Shown: positions 54,887-63,412 of the stretch, piece after piece
Layout: each line of letters starts with the position of its first letter
Position numbering within the stretch: the first letter of the stretch is position 1
Notes under the pieces: model-generated
The model's database searches: none
Seen by the model: only the letters and a program-made list of their open reading frames with translations
Told to the model about the DNA's origin: nothing
From: Pseudolabrys sp035718275
Lineage (GTDB): Bacteria > Pseudomonadota > Alphaproteobacteria > Rhizobiales > Xanthobacteraceae
Length of the DNA: 64,000 bases
Assembly: GCA_035718275.1 (NCBI GenBank)
Contig: DASTHI010000002.1
Coordinates: 1-64,000, forward strand
Reading direction: 5' to 3'
Made by a program: the position numbers and the translations under genes

Positions 54887-57283
54887 ATGAAAATCGCCGA
54901 AGACTCACCTCCCGTTCTCACCGCGCTCGACCGGCCCAATTCCTACCTTGGCCGCTCGGTGCCGCGCCCCAACCTGAATCGTCTGACCCAGGGACGCGGG
55001 CAATATGTCAGCGACGTTGTGTTGCCGCGCATGTCGCACGTGGCCTTCGTGCGTTCTCCGCATGCGCATGCGCGCATCGTGACGATCGTCACGGAAAAGG
55101 CGAGGCAGTCGCCGGGAGTAATCGCTGTCGTCACCGGCGCGGAGTTGGCGAAAGTGATGACGCCGTGGGTTGGCGTCCTCACGCACCTGAAAGGCCTCAA
55201 ATCGGCGCCTCAGGCGCCAATTGCGATCGAGCGCGCCTGCTGGCAAGGCGAAGCGGTCTGCGCCGTCGTCGCGCGAACGCGCGCGGAAGCGGAGGATGCC
55301 TGCGAACTCGTCGAGATCGCCTACGAGGAGTTGCTCGCGGTCACCGATCCGGAAGCCGCACTCGATGCCAACACACCCGTTATTCATGCGTCGCTTGGCG
55401 ACAACCTGTGTTTCGAGCGCAAGCTGGATGTCGGCTCGGTAGACAGCGCCTTTGGCGAGTCCGAAGCGGTCGTAGAGGCAACGTTCCGCTTTGGCCGGCA
55501 CACCGGCGTGACCAACGAGCCGCGCGCCATCGTTGCCGACTGGAACGAAGGCGAGCAGCGGATGACGGTCTATCAAGGCACGCAGGCGCCTCACATGATG
55601 CAGAACCTGTTTGCCAAGCATCTCGGCCTCGCGGAGCACCAGGTTCGCGTGCTGACGAAGGATGTCGGCGGGTCATTCGGCATCAAGGTGCACACTTATG
55701 CCGACGAGATGGCGACGGTGGCACTTTCCAAGCTGCTCAAGCGACCGGTCAAATTCGTTGCAGATCGCATCGAAAGCTTCGTCACCGACATCCACGCCCG
55801 CGATCACCGCATCAAGGCCAAGATCGGCGTGAGCAAGGATGGTACGATCACTGCCTTCGAGATCGACGACCTCACTGGAATCGGCCCCTACTCCGTCTAT
55901 CCCCGCACTAGCGGCATCGAAGCCAATCAAATCGTCAACCTGGTCGGCGGACCCTACAAATGTCCGAACTACCGCGCTCAGGCACGCGTCGTGTTCCAGA
56001 ACAAAAATGTCATGTGCCAGTACCGGGCGGTGGGACATCCCATTGCGGTCGCGGTGACGGAGGGACTCGTGGAGCTGGCGGCTGCGAAAATCGGCATGGA
56101 CCCGCTCGAGTTGCGCCGCCGCAATCTCATCCCCGATGATGCCTATCCAACCCAATCGGCAGCCGGACTCAAATTCGAGCTGCTGTCACACCACGAGGCC
56201 TTGGCTCATCTCGATTCGATGATGAACTACGCCGGCCTTCGTGCCGAACAGAAGAAATTGCGCGAGCAAGGCGTTTATCGCGGCATCGGCTTTGCGAGCT
56301 TCATCGAGGTAACCAATCCCTCTGCGGCATTCTATGGCGTTGGCGGCGCACGCATCACGTCGATGGACGGCGCGACGGTGAAGCTCGATGCGCAAGGCGG
56401 CATCATCGTGCACACCGGCGTCACCGAGCAAGGGCAAGGTGCCGAAGCGGTTGTAGCGCAATGCGTCGCATCGTCTTTCGGCGTCCCGATCGACAGGGTA
56501 CGGGTGATTACTGGCGATACCGACAACACGCCCTATGGCGGCGGCACCTGGGCCTCACGCGCCGCCGGCATCGGCGGTGAAGCGGCCTGGCAGGCTGGCA
56601 AGGCGCTGCGCGAGAACGTGCTGGCGGTTGCCGGGGCCATGCTGCAAGCCAAGCCCGAGGAGCTCGACATCCGCAAAGGGATCGTGGTCGACAAGGCCAG
56701 CGGCACCGAGCGCCTGCCGCTCGAGGAGCTGGCGCGGGTGGCTTATTTCAGGCCGGACACGCTGCCGCCCGGTTTTCAGGCCGAGTTGATGGCCACGCGC
56801 CACTACGTGCCGCGCGCGTGGCCGTTTGCCTTCACCAACGGCATCCAGGCGAGCTATCTGGAGGTCGATGTCGAAACCGGTTTCGTGAAGCTGCTCAAGC
56901 ATTGGTGCGTCGAGGACTGCGGCACGATCATCAATCCGCAGCTCGTCGACGAACAGATCCGCGGCGGTGTCGTGCAGGGTATTGGCGCCGCGCTGTTCGA
57001 ACACTGCATCTATGATGAACGCGGTCAGCTGCTCAACGGCAATATGGCGGACTACCTCGTGCCCATGGCGGCAGAAATGCCGGACATCGAATGCGGCCAT
57101 GTCGTCTCCCCGACGGCGGACAGCGAGCTCGGCGCAAAGGGCGCGGGCGAAGCAGGCACCGCCGGTGCACCTGGCTCGGTGATGAATGCGATCAACGACG
57201 CGCTTCGCCCCCTCGGGGCGGCACCGCTGACGGACATGCCGTTCACTCCCGACAAGATTTTGCGCGCGCTCGGAAAGGTATGA
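54887..57283 (+). CDS. Molybdenum hydroxylase large subunit (CoxL-like, aldehyde/xanthine oxidase family)
   Basis: A ~798-residue catalytic subunit binding molybdopterin-cytosine-dinucleotide type cofactor. Recognisable stretches: RPNLNRLTQGRGQYVSDVVL, TKDVGGSFGIKVHTYADEMA, the active-site region CQYRAVGHPIAVAVTEG, TGVTEQGQGAEAVVAQCVAS, and the final LGAKGAGEAGTAGAPGSVMN with the catalytic Glu in GAGEAG. The CO dehydrogenase loop AYRCSFR is absent, so it is not a form I CO dehydrogenase; it probably hydroxylates an aldehyde or heterocycle. Start uncertain between 54818 and 54887. Confidence 0.92.
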   Translation: MKIAEDSPPVLTALDRPNSYLGRSVPRPNLNRLTQGRGQYVSDVVLPRMSHVAFVRSPHAHARIVTIVTEKARQSPGVIAVVTGAELAKVMTPWVGVLTHLKGLKSAPQAPIAIERACWQGEAVCAVVARTRAEAEDACELVEIAYEELLAVTDPEAALDANTPVIHASLGDNLCFERKLDVGSVDSAFGESEAVVEATFRFGRHTGVTNEPRAIVADWNEGEQRMTVYQGTQAPHMMQNLFAKHLGLAEHQVRVLTKDVGGSFGIKVHTYADEMATVALSKLLKRPVKFVADRIESFVTDIHARDHRIKAKIGVSKDGTITAFEIDDLTGIGPYSVYPRTSGIEANQIVNLVGGPYKCPNYRAQARVVFQNKNVMCQYRAVGHPIAVAVTEGLVELAAAKIGMDPLELRRRNLIPDDAYPTQSAAGLKFELLSHHEALAHLDSMMNYAGLRAEQKKLREQGVYRGIGFASFIEVTNPSAAFYGVGGARITSMDGATVKLDAQGGIIVHTGVTEQGQGAEAVVAQCVASSFGVPIDRVRVITGDTDNTPYGGGTWASRAAGIGGEAAWQAGKALRENVLAVAGAMLQAKPEELDIRKGIVVDKASGTERLPLEELARVAYFRPDTLPPGFQAELMATRHYVPRAWPFAFTNGIQASYLEVDVETGFVKLLKHWCVEDCGTIINPQLVDEQIRGGVVQGIGAALFEHCIYDERGQLLNGNMADYLVPMAAEMPDIECGHVVSPTADSELGAKGAGEAGTAGAPGSVMNAINDALRPLGAAPLTDMPFTPDKILRALGKV

Positions 57284-57353
57284 GGATCTTCGTCGCTGGC
57301 AGACTTGCGAAAAGCGCGCGCTCTTGCCAGTGCGGGCGCCGTGAAGGTGCGGC

Positions 57354-57971
57354 TCAGAATTTGATCATATCGCTCCGTGTCAGGGTGGTTCTGGCGGAGA
57401 CCGACGGCGCATTCATGAAAGTGAATACGGTCGAGAACTCGGCATAAGGGTCGACGGCCGACATTCCGTCGACTGGAATGATTACGTTCATACCGCGAAA
57501 TGCCGCGCCGCTTGCAGTATAGAGCACCGCGCCGTTTGACGAGGTGCCGACGGCGATGACTGTCGTGATTCCCTTATCCTTGAGGATTTTCTCGAGGTCT
57601 GTGTTGAGGAATTTATCCGGCCCCGACAGCACCGAAGGCTCTCCCGCTGCAGGCGCGACGTCCTTGATGACGTCAGCATTCGTCGTCTTGCTGATGAGAC
57701 TGTAGACCACCGTCGCCTTCGCCGTGCGCGCGGCCTCAAGCAACTTCTTCATCGCAGGAATGGTCGCAACACAGCGCGGCCGCTTCCCGCAATTCTGGTT
57801 CATGAAATCCAGCATCAGCAGGGCTGTGGTTTTAGGATCTACCGTCACCGGCTTGAGTGTCGGTGGAGGCGGCGCCTTTATGTTCGCCCATTCGTCCACA
57901 ATATCCTTCGCGTGGGCAGGCACCGCGAACGCCAGCACGAGGGCCGCTGCAAACAATAAATTGCGTTTCAT
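57354..57971 (-). CDS. Exported isochorismatase-like protein lacking the catalytic cysteine
   Basis: A 205-residue protein with a signal peptide (MKRNLLFAAALVLAFAVPAH). The fold is that of cysteine hydrolases: Asp55 in ALLMLDFMNQNCG fits the catalytic Asp and Lys120 in SGPDKFLNTDL the catalytic Lys. In the segment GTSSNGAVLYTASGAAF, Ala148 stands where the nucleophilic Cys normally is. It may therefore be catalytically dead, use a different mechanism, or be a binding protein. I recall related exported proteins in alphaproteobacteria with the same change. ATG 57971 is chosen for the signal peptide. It is opposite to its neighbours. Confidence 0.8.
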   Translation of the reverse strand: MKRNLLFAAALVLAFAVPAHAKDIVDEWANIKAPPPPTLKPVTVDPKTTALLMLDFMNQNCGKRPRCVATIPAMKKLLEAARTAKATVVYSLISKTTNADVIKDVAPAAGEPSVLSGPDKFLNTDLEKILKDKGITTVIAVGTSSNGAVLYTASGAAFRGMNVIIPVDGMSAVDPYAEFSTVFTFMNAPSVSARTTLTRSDMIKF

Positions 57972-58138
57972 GAATATTCTCCCTGAACGATCATTCTTCG
58001 GCTGTTTCTGGCGCCGATGATGCGCAGCCGTGCTTGCTCTGTCAAAGCAGCGATGAGCACCCGCTTGATGAAACACCGGTGCGCGCGCAATATTCAGGCA
58101 ACGCACGGGGCAACGACAATACCAGAAGGAAATACTTC

Positions 58139-59092
58139 ATGGATATCAAGGTCGGCAAACAAGCCATCGCCGAAGCGACACAAAAGCTGAGGAATTGGGG
58201 GCGCTGGGGCAAGGACGACCAGATCGGCACGCTCAATCACGTGACCCCTGAAGACATCGTAAAGGCGGCGAGTTTGATACGCTCCGGCAAGGTCTTTGCA
58301 CTTGGCATCCCACTCGATCGCACTGGCCCACAGACCGGTCTGTTCGGTGGCCGTTTCAACCCGATCCATCAGATGCTCGCCACCGGCACGGACGCCATTG
58401 CGGGCCAGCAGGACTGGAACAAGATCCGGTATGCCGATGATACGCTCACGCTATGTGTGCAGGGTGCTACTCACTGGGATGCGCTCGGGCACATCTTTTA
58501 TGAAGATAAGGCTTACAACGGCTACGATGCCAAGCTGATAGACTCGCGCGGACTTTCCGTGCTCGGCATCGAGCATTCAAAGAACAAGATGGTCGGTCGC
58601 GGCGTTCTGCTCGACATCGCGCGTTTTCGGGGCGTGAAGTGGATGCAGGATGGCGAAAGCATTTCCAATGACGAACTCGACAAATGCGCCAAGCATCAGA
58701 ACGTTTCGATTGGGCGCGGTGATTTCGTCATCATCCGCACCGGCCAGATGGAACGCTGCCTCGCTGAAAAGGAGTGGGGCGGCTATGCCGGCGGCGATGC
58801 ACCCGGCGTGAAGTTCGAGAACTGCTACTGGTGCCAGGAAAAGCAGATCGCTGCCATCTGCACTGATACGTGGGGCGTGGAGGTACGTCCGAATGAGACC
58901 ACAGAAGCCAACCAGCCCTGGCACTGGGTCGTGATTCCCGCCATGGGCCTGTGCATGGGTGAAATTTTTTATCTCAAGGAGCTTGCTGAAGATTGCGAGC
59001 AGGACGGAATATACGAGTTCTTTTTTTGCGGCCCGCCGCTGATCATCACCGGCGGAACCGGATCCCCGATCAATCCTCAGGCGATCAAATAG
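58139..59092 (+). CDS. Cyclase-family hydrolase (kynurenine formamidase-like fold)
   Basis: A 317-residue metal-dependent hydrolase of the cyclase family (PF04199). The metal-binding motif appears as QGATHWDALGHIFYEDKAYN, and the continuing region GRGVLLDIARFRGVKWMQDG and GRGDFVIIRTGQMER is typical. Known members cleave arylformamides or open or close small rings in catabolic routes. The ATG at 58139 follows AAGGAAATACTTC. It lies 104 bp before the HisD-like gene on the same strand. Confidence 0.87.
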   Translation: MDIKVGKQAIAEATQKLRNWGRWGKDDQIGTLNHVTPEDIVKAASLIRSGKVFALGIPLDRTGPQTGLFGGRFNPIHQMLATGTDAIAGQQDWNKIRYADDTLTLCVQGATHWDALGHIFYEDKAYNGYDAKLIDSRGLSVLGIEHSKNKMVGRGVLLDIARFRGVKWMQDGESISNDELDKCAKHQNVSIGRGDFVIIRTGQMERCLAEKEWGGYAGGDAPGVKFENCYWCQEKQIAAICTDTWGVEVRPNETTEANQPWHWVVIPAMGLCMGEIFYLKELAEDCEQDGIYEFFFCGPPLIITGGTGSPINPQAIK

Positions 59093-59196
59093 ATCGCGCC
59101 ATTTTCGCTGATGTTGGGCTTGTCCCGAGGGGCGACGCCTTAGGCTATAGTGCCGGCGAAAGGCGCGGGTGGGGAGTAAATTAAAGGAGTAAAACC

Positions 59197-60504
59197 ATGG
59201 CTCGCTGGCTCAAGAGCGGAATGGACGCGAGCGCCATCAAGGCCGCCGATGCCAAGGTACGCGAAACCGTCGAAGGCATTCTCGCCCAGGTCGACGAGCG
59301 CAAGGATGCGGCGATCCGGGAGTTGTCCGAGAAGTTCGACAAGTGGTCGCCGAGGGATTTCCGGTTGTCGCCTTCGGAGATTGAGCGCGCGATCGCGCAG
59401 GTGCCCGAGCGTGACCTCGACGATATCAGGTTTGCGCAGGCCCAGGTTCGCAATTTTGCGCAGAAGCAGCGCGAGACAATGCGCGATCTCGAAGTGGAGA
59501 CGCTACCGGGCGTGATCTTGGGCCATCGCCATATCCCCGTGGATTCGATCGGCTGCTACGTACCCGGAGGCCGTTATCCGATGGTCGCAAGCGCGCATAT
59601 GTCGATCGTGACAGCGAAAGTCGCGGGCGTGAAACGCATCATTGCTTGTGCGCCACCCTTCAAGGGCGGCCCGCATCCGGCGATCGTTGCGGCAATGCAT
59701 TTCGGCGGAGCCGACGAAATTTATGTGCTGGGCGGCGTACAGGCCGTGGCAGCCATGGCACTCGGCACCGAGACGATCAAGCCGGTCGACATGATCGTCG
59801 GCCCGGGAAATGCGTATGTGGCCGAGGCCAAGCGTCAGTTGTTCGGGCGCGTCGGCATCGATCTGCTTGCGGGCCCGACTGAAACTCTGATCATCGCAGA
59901 CGACAGCGTCGACGGTGAGATCTGTGCGACGGACCTGCTGGGACAGGCCGAACACGGCCCCACCTCGCCCGCCGTACTGATCACGAATTCGGAAAAACTG
60001 GCGCGTGAAACGATGAAAGAGGTCGAACGCATTCTCAAGATCCTTCCCAGCGCCGACCTCGCGGGCCAGGCATGGAAAGACTACGGCGAAGTCATCGTCT
60101 GCGACGATGCAACCGAAATGGTTCGGGAGGCCGACCGGGTTGCGTCCGAGCACGTGCAGGTGATGACCCGCGATCCTGATTTTTTCCTGAACAACATGAA
60201 GAACTATGGATCGCTGTTTCTCGGCGCGCGCACCAATGTGGCGTATGGCGACAAGGTCATCGGCACCAATCACACTCTGCCGACTAAGAAAGCCGCGCGC
60301 TACACCGGCGGACTCTGGGTCGGCAAGTTCATAAAGACATGCACCTATCAGAAAGTGCTTACCGATGAAGCCAGCGCCAAGATAGGCGAGGTATGCTCGC
60401 GCCTCTGCGTGCTGGAAGGCTTCCTGGCGCACGCCGAGCAGGCCAATGTGCGCGTGCGCCGCTATGGCGGCCGCAATGTCCCGTACGCCCAGGCAGCGGA
60501 ATAG
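59197..60504 (+). CDS. Histidinol-dehydrogenase-family enzyme, probably catabolic (HpsN-like)
   Basis: A 435-residue zinc NAD-dependent dehydrogenase of the HisD family. Zinc ligands Gln/His in LLGQAEHGPTSPAV, the Glu-His pair in SEHVQVMTRDPDFF, Asp in ARTNVAYGDKVIGTNHTLPT and His in LEGFLAHAEQANVRVRRYG are all kept, so it should be active. No other his gene is near; the neighbours are a cyclase-family hydrolase and an SDR. HisD relatives such as HpsN oxidise other alcohols (sulfopropanediol) in catabolism, a better fit by context. Strong AAAGGAG before the ATG. Confidence 0.85.
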   Translation: MARWLKSGMDASAIKAADAKVRETVEGILAQVDERKDAAIRELSEKFDKWSPRDFRLSPSEIERAIAQVPERDLDDIRFAQAQVRNFAQKQRETMRDLEVETLPGVILGHRHIPVDSIGCYVPGGRYPMVASAHMSIVTAKVAGVKRIIACAPPFKGGPHPAIVAAMHFGGADEIYVLGGVQAVAAMALGTETIKPVDMIVGPGNAYVAEAKRQLFGRVGIDLLAGPTETLIIADDSVDGEICATDLLGQAEHGPTSPAVLITNSEKLARETMKEVERILKILPSADLAGQAWKDYGEVIVCDDATEMVREADRVASEHVQVMTRDPDFFLNNMKNYGSLFLGARTNVAYGDKVIGTNHTLPTKKAARYTGGLWVGKFIKTCTYQKVLTDEASAKIGEVCSRLCVLEGFLAHAEQANVRVRRYGGRNVPYAQAAE

Positions 60505-60588
60505 CGCTCGAGGGGCACAGACTTGGCCCGTCCAATCTCGTCTCGCGCATCCCATGCATGTCGGGCACGAAGGTAGGCATGACGACGA

Positions 60589-61359
60589 ATGGCCGTTGAT
60601 CTCACTCCTACTCCCTCCTTCCGCCTCGATGGCAGGCGGGCGTTGGTGACCGGCGCGGGACGCGGCATCGGCCTTGCCGCGGCGTCGGCTCTGGCGGATG
60701 CCGGTGCGCACGTAACGCTCGCCGCGCGAACGTCGAGAGAGATCGAGGAGGCCGCCGAAGCGATTCGTGCACGCGGTCAAAAAGCCGAAGCGCTCACGCT
60801 CGACGTGCGTGATGTCGAAGCGGTAAAGAGCACGATCGGGTCACAAGAGCCGTTTGATATCCTCGTGAACAATGCCGGCACCAACAGGCCGGCGCCATTT
60901 GTCGAGGTGAGCATCGAGGATTTCGACTTCGTCTTCTCGCTGAATGTGCGTGCAGCCTATTTCGTCGCGCAGGCCGTAGCACGCAGGCTGGTCGAGGCAA
61001 AAAAGACCGGTTCGATTGTGAACATGTCATCGCAGATGGGTCACGTCGGAGGACCGACGCGCACGGTGTACTGTGCCACCAAGCATGCGATGGAAGGCTT
61101 CACCAAAGCGATGGCCATCGAACTTGCGCCGCACGGGATTCGCGTGAACACGCTCGCCCCGACATTCATCGAGACTCCGATGACGAGACCTTTCTTCGAG
61201 AACAAGGCTTTCCGCGAGGACACGCTGCGGCGAATCAAGCTTGGTCGTCTGGGACAGCTCGAGGATCTGACCGGAGCTGTCGTGTTCCTCGCCAGCGATG
61301 CGTCGGCGCTGGTGACCGGCACGTCGCTTGTCGTCGATGGAGGCTGGACCGCCGACTGA
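60589..61359 (+). CDS. Short-chain dehydrogenase/reductase
   Basis: A 256-residue classical SDR. Cofactor motif TGAGRGIGLAAASALADA (residues ~21-38), NNAG, catalytic Ser in MSSQMGHVGG and Tyr/Lys in YCATKHAMEGF, and C-terminal LVTGTSLVVDGGWTAD are complete. The arginine in AARTSR after the second strand favours NADP(H). It follows the HisD-like gene by 84 bp and probably acts on a hydroxy or keto intermediate of the same route. Confidence 0.9.
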   Translation: MAVDLTPTPSFRLDGRRALVTGAGRGIGLAAASALADAGAHVTLAARTSREIEEAAEAIRARGQKAEALTLDVRDVEAVKSTIGSQEPFDILVNNAGTNRPAPFVEVSIEDFDFVFSLNVRAAYFVAQAVARRLVEAKKTGSIVNMSSQMGHVGGPTRTVYCATKHAMEGFTKAMAIELAPHGIRVNTLAPTFIETPMTRPFFENKAFREDTLRRIKLGRLGQLEDLTGAVVFLASDASALVTGTSLVVDGGWTAD

Positions 61360-61375
61360 GTGGGCTCGCTCGGGC

Positions 61376-62335
61376 CTATTTCAGCGGAGGCAGGTCGGCG
61401 AAATACTCCGGATGCTCCTTCTGCACTTCGGCCATGAACTGCGGCCGGAACAGGCTCGGCACGTCAAGCCGTGGCGCGCCCTTGAGCGTATTCATCAGCA
61501 CCTCGTCCTCGGCGTTTTCGAACGCGCGCAGCACGTTGTCGGAAAGGCGCGGATCGTAGGAGATGTTTCGCACCGCCTTTTTGCCGATGGCGATGTCGGT
61601 GCCTGGCACCCATTTCGCGAATATCTCCACCGCCTCGTCACGATTGTTGCGCGTAAAGTGCGAGGACTGGGCCAATCCCGCCGCTATCGCCTTCACCAAC
61701 GCTGGCTTGCTTTCAATGGTCGGTCCATGTGCCGTCGCCACCATGACATAAGACATGTGCTGTCCGCCGCGGATGACGAGATATGAATCAGGAACCTGCG
61801 TAAGCACCTGCGTGACGTAAGGCTCCCACGACACCACCGCATCAACCTTGCCTTCAGCCAGAGCGGGTGCGAGGCCGAACTGGGACCAGATGTTCTCGAT
61901 GCTCAGGTCCTCGTATTTCATCTGAGCGCGGCGCAGCACCATCTTGAAGTACTCGTCGGATGTCTGGCCGCGGGCGAGACCGACCCTCTTGCCTTTGAGG
62001 TCGGCGATCCTGCCGGGCTCAATGCCCCTGCCCTTTTTGGTGACGATGGCGAGCGGATCATCGGCATTGTCGCGCGTCGCATCATTCATGATCAGGCCGA
62101 TGACCTTGAACGGCTCGCCCGAGTGCACGGCCTTGAGGTAGGTGGTCGTGCTCATGTCACCGATCTGCGCACGGCCATCATGCATGGCATTGACCATATC
62201 GGTGCCCGTGTCCACCACGAGCATGCGCGCGTCGACGCCATGCTTCGCAAAAAAGCCTTTCTCGGCACCGATGAACATCGGCAGGTGTCCGAAATTGTTG
62301 CCGATCACGACATCGAGTTTGGGCAGGTCAGCCAT
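61376..62335 (-). CDS. SsuA/NMT1-THI5-like binding-fold protein without signal peptide
   Basis: A 319-residue protein with the periplasmic-binding fold of the sulfonate/taurine/thiamine-precursor class (VVIGNNFGHLPMFIGAEKGF, KGKRVGLARGQTSDEYFKMV, AEGKVDAVVSWEPYVTQVL). The ATG follows a strong GGGAGGAACACA, and the protein begins almost at the first mature strand, so no export signal exists. No cognate permease or ATPase gene is seen in the window. It may be a cytoplasmic binding or enzymatic protein, or rely on another export route. Confidence 0.82.
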   Translation of the reverse strand: MADLPKLDVVIGNNFGHLPMFIGAEKGFFAKHGVDARMLVVDTGTDMVNAMHDGRAQIGDMSTTTYLKAVHSGEPFKVIGLIMNDATRDNADDPLAIVTKKGRGIEPGRIADLKGKRVGLARGQTSDEYFKMVLRRAQMKYEDLSIENIWSQFGLAPALAEGKVDAVVSWEPYVTQVLTQVPDSYLVIRGGQHMSYVMVATAHGPTIESKPALVKAIAAGLAQSSHFTRNNRDEAVEIFAKWVPGTDIAIGKKAVRNISYDPRLSDNVLRAFENAEDEVLMNTLKGAPRLDVPSLFRPQFMAEVQKEHPEYFADLPPLK

Positions 62336-62390
62336 TGTGTTCCTCCCTTTCTGCTGCCGTCACCGAGCTCGCCCGGCGATGGCGCTCAGG

Positions 62391-62429
62391 ATGGCGACGC
62401 CAGCGAAGGCGGGCATCCCGGGCCATGAC
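62391..62429. repeat. Interspersed-repeat-like sequence
   Basis: GACGCCAGCGAAGGCGGGCA then TCCCGGGCCATGAC resembles the 'PAKAGIP' class of short repeats scattered in alphaproteobacteria; its end CCCGGGCCATGAC is similar to the repeat end inside dnaE2. It is intergenic here. Confidence 0.4.
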
Positions 62430-62431
62430 AT

Positions 62432-63412
62432 TTATCTTAGCACCTGCGGATTGACGCAGTTGGGTGGCGTCTTTCCGCCGATCAGCGCCTGCAGATTGTC
62501 GACCACGATATTCGCCATCTGCTCACGTACTTCCATCACCGCGCTGCCGAGGTGAGGTGTTAGCACCACGTTCTTCATGGTCTTTAAAGCCCGGGGGAGC
62601 TTCGGCTCATGCTCGAAGACATCCAGGCCGGCGCCCGCGATCTGTCGCCTCTTCAACGCGCGCACCAGAGCCTTCTCATCAATGATGGCGCCGCGCGCAG
62701 TATTGATGATGAACGCGCCTGGTTTCATCATCGCGAATTCCCTGTCGGAGATCATGTGTCGCGTTTCCGCATTCAGCGGCGGATGCAGTGAGACGAAATC
62801 CGACTCTGCGAGCAGCCGCTCAAGCGAGACATGCTCCATCCCAAGCTCGCGCTCGGCTTCGGGCTTCCGGCGTGGACCCCAATATAGAATTCGCATTCCG
62901 AACCCGCGCGCTCGGCGCGCGGTCGCCTGTCCGATGCGCCCCGCGCCTACGATGCCGATCGTCTTTCCGTAGACATAGGCGCCGGCAAGATGGTTGGACT
63001 GGGAGCCGGGAAATTTCCCCGCCCGAACCATGCGATCGCCTTCGACCATCCGGCGGGCCACCGCGATCATCAAGCCAAAATGAATATCGGCAGTCGACTC
63101 CGCCACGATGGGCGGTACCACCGTGACCGGAATGCCGCGTTTTGTCGCTTCCGCCACGTCGATGTTGTCGGGTGTGATCGACATCGAGCAGACGGCACGC
63201 AGCTTCGGATTTGCGCCAAGAACAGCCCGGTCAACCCTGTCGTGAAGCAGCGAAAAGAGAATTTCGCATTTCTTCACCGCGGTAATCAGCTTCGGTTTAG
63301 TGATGATCCTGGCCGAATCGGAGTTGATCCTGACATTTGCAATCGCGTGCAGGCGATTCAGCGCGCCGGCCGCGATCGGCTGAGTGACGAAGACGCGCGG
63401 TTTTGCGTTCAC
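62432..63412 (-). CDS. 2-hydroxyacid dehydrogenase (glycerate/hydroxypyruvate type)
   Basis: A 326-residue NAD(P) dehydrogenase. NAD motif KTIGIVGAGRIGQATARRA, catalytic Arg in NTARGAIIDEKALV, Glu in FEHEPKLPRAL and His in LTPHLGSAVMEVREQM are present. The start is a GTG at 63412 overlapping the stop of the PEP-synthase-like gene by four bases (GTGA), which implies coupled translation. Such dehydrogenases often reduce hydroxypyruvate or glyoxylate. Coupling with a PEP/pyruvate enzyme suggests three-carbon acid metabolism (inference). Confidence 0.88.
   Translation of the reverse strand: MNAKPRVFVTQPIAAGALNRLHAIANVRINSDSARIITKPKLITAVKKCEILFSLLHDRVDRAVLGANPKLRAVCSMSITPDNIDVAEATKRGIPVTVVPPIVAESTADIHFGLMIAVARRMVEGDRMVRAGKFPGSQSNHLAGAYVYGKTIGIVGAGRIGQATARRARGFGMRILYWGPRRKPEAERELGMEHVSLERLLAESDFVSLHPPLNAETRHMISDREFAMMKPGAFIINTARGAIIDEKALVRALKRRQIAGAGLDVFEHEPKLPRALKTMKNVVLTPHLGSAVMEVREQMANIVVDNLQALIGGKTPPNCVNPQVLR

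Noticed and set aside
54887..57283. Carbon monoxide dehydrogenase large subunit
   Set aside because: The family is right but the CO-specific active-site loop AYRCSFR is replaced by CQYRAVGHP.
59197..60504. Biosynthetic hisD
   Set aside because: No other histidine genes are nearby and the neighbours are catabolic; kept only as a HisD-family call.
62123..62428. Plus-strand frame over the start of the binding-fold gene
   Set aside because: It is a shadow of the minus-strand gene and runs into a short interspersed repeat.
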